From positions 7,898,501 to 7,962,500 of the forward strand of contig CM027377.1 of assembly GCA_015680905.1 (NCBI GenBank): 64,000 nt of DNA, written 5' to 3'. The DNA comes from Coptis chinensis (lineage: Eukaryota; Streptophyta; Magnoliopsida; Ranunculales; Ranunculaceae). The notes under the pieces are model-generated. The model searched no databases, had not been told where the DNA came from, and worked only from the letters and a program-made list of their open reading frames with translations. Made by a program: the position numbers and the translations under genes. This document shows positions 61,201-64,000 of this stretch, piece by piece (position 1 is the first letter of the stretch; every line of letters begins with the position of its first letter).

Positions 61201-62374
61201 GCTAGACCTTTGGGCGTCTCTTGCTTGAATAACATAATAATGAAGACGCTTCTGGTACTCTGCAAATATTCTAGCAGCCTCGTCACACTGTTGATCATAA
61301 GCCTCCAACATCACTTGCTTGTGTCTGCAAGATGGAAGGGTACACATAAATAGACGCTAAACAGGTTTAACTACTAGCAGAAAACAAGCCTAGCCTAAAG
61401 CAATGGAAGGATGTTCAACACTCTTATGCTCTTGTCAAAGTCCTCCTAAAGTATGTATAAGAAAGTAAAACTAGAAACCTTCGTTTAAGTACAACAAAGG
61501 AGCTCGGCAAAACAGACCAGCTTTGTGTCAACTACTTCGCAACAAATGACAATCACCCATAAGGTGCTAACTGTGAGTTATGTGTAATCTTTAAAATCCA
61601 ATCCACTCCTGACCCAAAAAAATGGCTGGGTTGAAGTGCAAATATTACCCGTTTAAATGCCACTACAAACTTTCCCTTCTTACTTATCACTAATACATTA
61701 TCTAGCAAAGTGTCCTAGAAAATGTCCACATAAATCACAACATCGACCATTATCCTAACTCCCCAACAGTTATTCGCAACACACTAAACATGTTAGTAAG
61801 TAACAAACAACATAACATGTAATGAAACTAATCTAACTAATTTCCAAAACCTGTAATTCGACCGCTCATCCAGCATCCGTTTCCGCTCCGCTTCCTCCCT
61901 GGAAACCTCAAGCATTCTAGCCCTCAATTCTTTCCTCTGCCTTTGCAAAACATGTCTCAACCTGTCCACTTCCTTCTCCGCCAACTCCCGTTCCCTCAAC
62001 GCAATCTCCCTACTCTCATTCACCCCATCACCCCCTACCTTCCCTTTCTCCTTCTCTCTCCTCCTCCCCCCTTTCCTTCCCCCTTCATCATTTTTCACTA
62101 CATTCTCACTCTCATTATTACTACTTCCATGTACAAGAATATTCCTTCTAATTTTCTCAACAGTTTTCTCTGACTTGACTCTTTGTAATAAAAAACTCCA
62201 AATGGGCACCATATTTCCACGGCATATTTTTCTTAATGTTTCAATTGAAGGCAATGTTGCTGTTGTTTTGTTTGATGATGTAGATGAAAATTGAACTTGT
62301 GGTCTGTACCCCATTTCTTTTTGTAACCATTCTAGTATTGCTTCTGGTTGTGCAATTGATATGGGATTCTGCAT
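52269..62374 (-). CDS. AUGMIN subunit 5 (HAUS5-like), complete
   Basis: This is a subunit of the augmin complex, which recruits gamma-tubulin to existing microtubules for branching nucleation in spindle, phragmoplast and cortical arrays. Ten exons are read on the minus strand: 62,374-61,851; 61,324-60,785; 60,662-60,521; 60,421-60,245; 55,592-55,383; 55,051-54,866; 54,403-54,244; 53,571-53,376; 53,136-53,004; 52,400-52,269. Phases agree throughout, giving 799 residues (Arabidopsis about 796). Landmarks are [16 protein letters not shown] and [14 protein letters not shown] at the start, a Glu/Arg/Lys-rich coiled coil (about 120-174), LLEAYDQQ-type [71 protein letters not shown] and, near the end, [20 protein letters not shown]. 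No stop or frameshift was seen. Intron 4 (4.65 kb) carries a hAT transposon. Confidence 0.95.
56600..59969 (+). mobile_element. hAT transposon in AUG5 intron 4
   Basis: This 3,370-bp element has ends TATGGCTGTCAATGG and the near-complement CCATTGACACCCCTA, flanked by the perfect 8-bp repeat GATATAGG (56,592-56,599 and 59,970-59,977). Subterminal regions are full of CGGTTCGG/GGGTTCGG words on both sides. It is opposite in orientation to AUG5 and confined to the intron, so AUG5 coding is undamaged. The target motif gtctttgatataggtatggct occurs twice in tandem at the left edge. Confidence 0.92.
57105..59170 (+). pseudogene. hAT transposase with BED finger, inactivated
   Basis: The sequence reads from ATG 57,105 after a probable intron acceptor (ttgcag, about 57,087). 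A BED-type zinc finger ([12 protein letters not shown] ... HLRSHLKRC) is preceded by an in-frame TAA at 57,237. The middle core includes [15 protein letters not shown] (about 57,650-57,700) and [13 protein letters not shown]. The C-terminal dimerisation block [12 protein letters not shown] ... [17 protein letters not shown] ... SESAFSTG is at about 58,888-59,055. Further stops (57,762, about 57,948, about 58,102) and frameshifts make it non-functional. Confidence 0.88.
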
Positions 62375-62957
62375 TTCAAGGGTAATTTCGGGTTTAGTTG
62401 GAAATTTGATCTGTTTGAGGTTTTTTAAGGTTTAAGATCTGACATTGTTTTGGAGCCGGCAATTTCAGTTGTTGTTGAACCATAAGTGTGTTAATTTTGT
62501 TTTCTTTTTGAATTTGCTGATCAGCCCCAAAAAATAGTTTTAGTGGAAAAGGCTTATTTCGCAAATCAAAAGCCCAAACCGACGAAAAACCCCAAAAAAC
62601 CCAAATATTCTCACATATTCGCTTTCCTGATTAGTTCTTTTCATCATAATAATAATAAGAGCACTTCGCGCACAGTAGATTTAGCCTAATAATAATATAA
62701 AAAAAAGGTGAAATAATTATAGATACTAACCAAATGCACGTGCTCTGCAAGTTGGGTAGAAATAAATCGTACTTAAGAGTATGTAAAAAGATCACTTATT
62801 AGCACAAAAATGTGAAACGCGCGTGAATTCTTTTTCTGTCAGTTTAAACAAATGAACATCGGAGAATATGAATAAGTCCATAGAAGTACTAAAGATTGAG
62901 ATGGACGATATGGATAGGTAGTAGGCACATTAATTTGAGACATACATAGGCGTGTAT
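62375..62957. other. AUG5 5' flank
   Basis: Probable 5' UTR and promoter of AUG5. AT-rich, no other feature recognised. It is bounded upstream by an LTR-like element. Confidence 0.5.
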
Positions 62958-64000
62958 TGTAACACCCGTATTTAAAATATGTATTTTAAATATTAATTTA
63001 TTAATTTAATTATTATTTAAAAATCGGCTGGATTGGATTTGGAATACACAGGCCTGATTTACGGGCCCGAAGTCGAATTGTGTTGGCTTGGGTTTTGCAC
63101 TCCAAGATATAATCACATTGTTCTAGATAATAGGGTTCTTGGAGAATAAAAATAATAAAAATAGAGGCAGAGGAAAAAAGCTGGATTGCTGGAGGGTAGA
63201 GCGCGACGACTCGGACTCGGAAGAATTCGTAGGAGCTGTTAATACAGGTGAGTCGTTATGTTGTTTTTTTTCATCGAACATATATTTTAGTTTTACGCGT
63301 ATACAGACATTTTTGTCTGTCAAATGTTTCCGTCCATTGTTACTGTTCATTCTCTAGTTATTTTCGGCGTCGCATCGTATTATTAGATTAAACTCTATTG
63401 AGACTCGGAAACTCGACATTTAACTGTAGAAGCTAATAGGCCGTTAATGGCGTCACCTGTCCGGACCTTTTTTATTTGAACTCTTGTCTTTAGTTTTTTT
63501 TCTTTGTGGATTTGAGGTTGGTTATTGATATTGGGGGTGGCTGTGAAGCTTGCACGGTTCATAAATGACGTCTGCGCGATTTGGTGGAGGGTGAGTGATC
63601 GATGGTTAAATTGTCAAGATTGAAATTGATGGTGAAACTGTCGGGGTGGATGGGTGAAGGGTGTTGATAAAACTGTGATTGGGTCGTGTACTGAAGGATG
63701 GGGGTTGCTGAACCTTGGAAGTTGTTAATGGCGGTTCGCCCAAACACTCCAAAGAAAAGGTGTTGAACTGCTTTTTAATGGTTTGTGTGGTGAATTGATG
63801 ATTGGTTGAAGTGGGGAGTGTAGTAGAGTGAGGGGGGCACCGTTAAAGCTTGGAGAAGCTATTAATGGCGGCGGAAATTATTTCCAGATCTAGTTGTGGT
63901 GATGTTTGGATTTAAGGATTTGAGATGTTTGGCTTTATTAAAGAGGTAGGGGTTTTTGCCGGGAGTAAAACCGCTTAGTTTAATTGGGTGGTCGTGTGGA
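62958..64000. mobile_element. Long LTR-like element, truncated by the window end
   Basis: It begins TGTAACACCCGTATTT, close to the TGTAAGACCCCTATTT start of the solo LTR at 37,936. It follows the same order of landmarks: AT-rich start, a purine-rich stretch with gacgactcggac, an acaggtgagt(c/a)gtt-like splice-donor-like segment at about 63,245 (compare 38,428), then G/T-rich text with ggagaagctattaatggcggc (compare ccaagaacattaacggcggtc at 38,770). The far end and any partner LTR lie outside the window. Confidence 0.6.

Overview
The window is nuclear DNA of a flowering plant, most likely a core eudicot. The evidence is split genes with GT-AG introns, plant-specific families (GAUT galacturonosyltransferase, Ole e 1/extensin-type cell-wall protein, plant augmin subunit AUG5) and a dense nest of plant transposable elements. 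No prokaryotic signals, CRISPR arrays, tRNA or rRNA genes were seen. All identifications come from reading the sequence and from knowledge of the families; no database search was run.

Layout. 1-3.1 kb is repeat-rich: a palindromic TGAACA/TGTTCA minisatellite, two Helitron-like 3' ends and a Mutator-type MITE with a 9-bp target duplication. 3.8-5.9 kb (-) is a two-exon Ole e 1 domain protein with a long Pro/Leu repeat tail. 8.8-11.0 kb is a truncated Tat-type Ty3/Gypsy relic whose gag start is split by a hAT MITE (8-bp target duplication). 11.5-12.0 kb is a large inverted repeat of LTR-like sequence. 13.8-17.2 kb (-) is an intact two-exon GAUT11.

18.6-51.2 kb is a tandemly duplicated small-gene cluster that transposons have blown apart. 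It holds two TDP2-like 5'-tyrosyl-DNA phosphodiesterase genes (-) and at least six copies or fragments of small membrane proteins that often end in YF-x-D-L-x-G. A 12.6-kb Tat retrotransposon (21,881-34,479, 5-bp duplication GTACT) sits between the divergent genes of copy 1. The same site in the paralogous copy, near 48,592, is still empty. A decayed MULE (about 36-42.4 kb) carries a 2.7-kb solo LTR (37,936-40,672, duplication ACATG). Two AT-rich MITE-like elements lie at 47.1-47.5 and 47.9-48.3 kb.

52.3-62.4 kb (-) is a complete ten-exon AUG5 (augmin subunit 5, about 799 residues) with a 3.4-kb degenerate hAT transposon in intron 4. The window ends inside another long LTR-like element that begins about 580 bp upstream of the AUG5 start codon.

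The conserved genes (GAUT11, AUG5) are housekeeping functions in pectin synthesis and microtubule nucleation and have no obvious joint role. The most unusual part is the TDP2/small-membrane-protein cluster. There, one TDP2 copy lacks its own start codon and could be spliced in frame to an upstream exon encoding a membrane segment.
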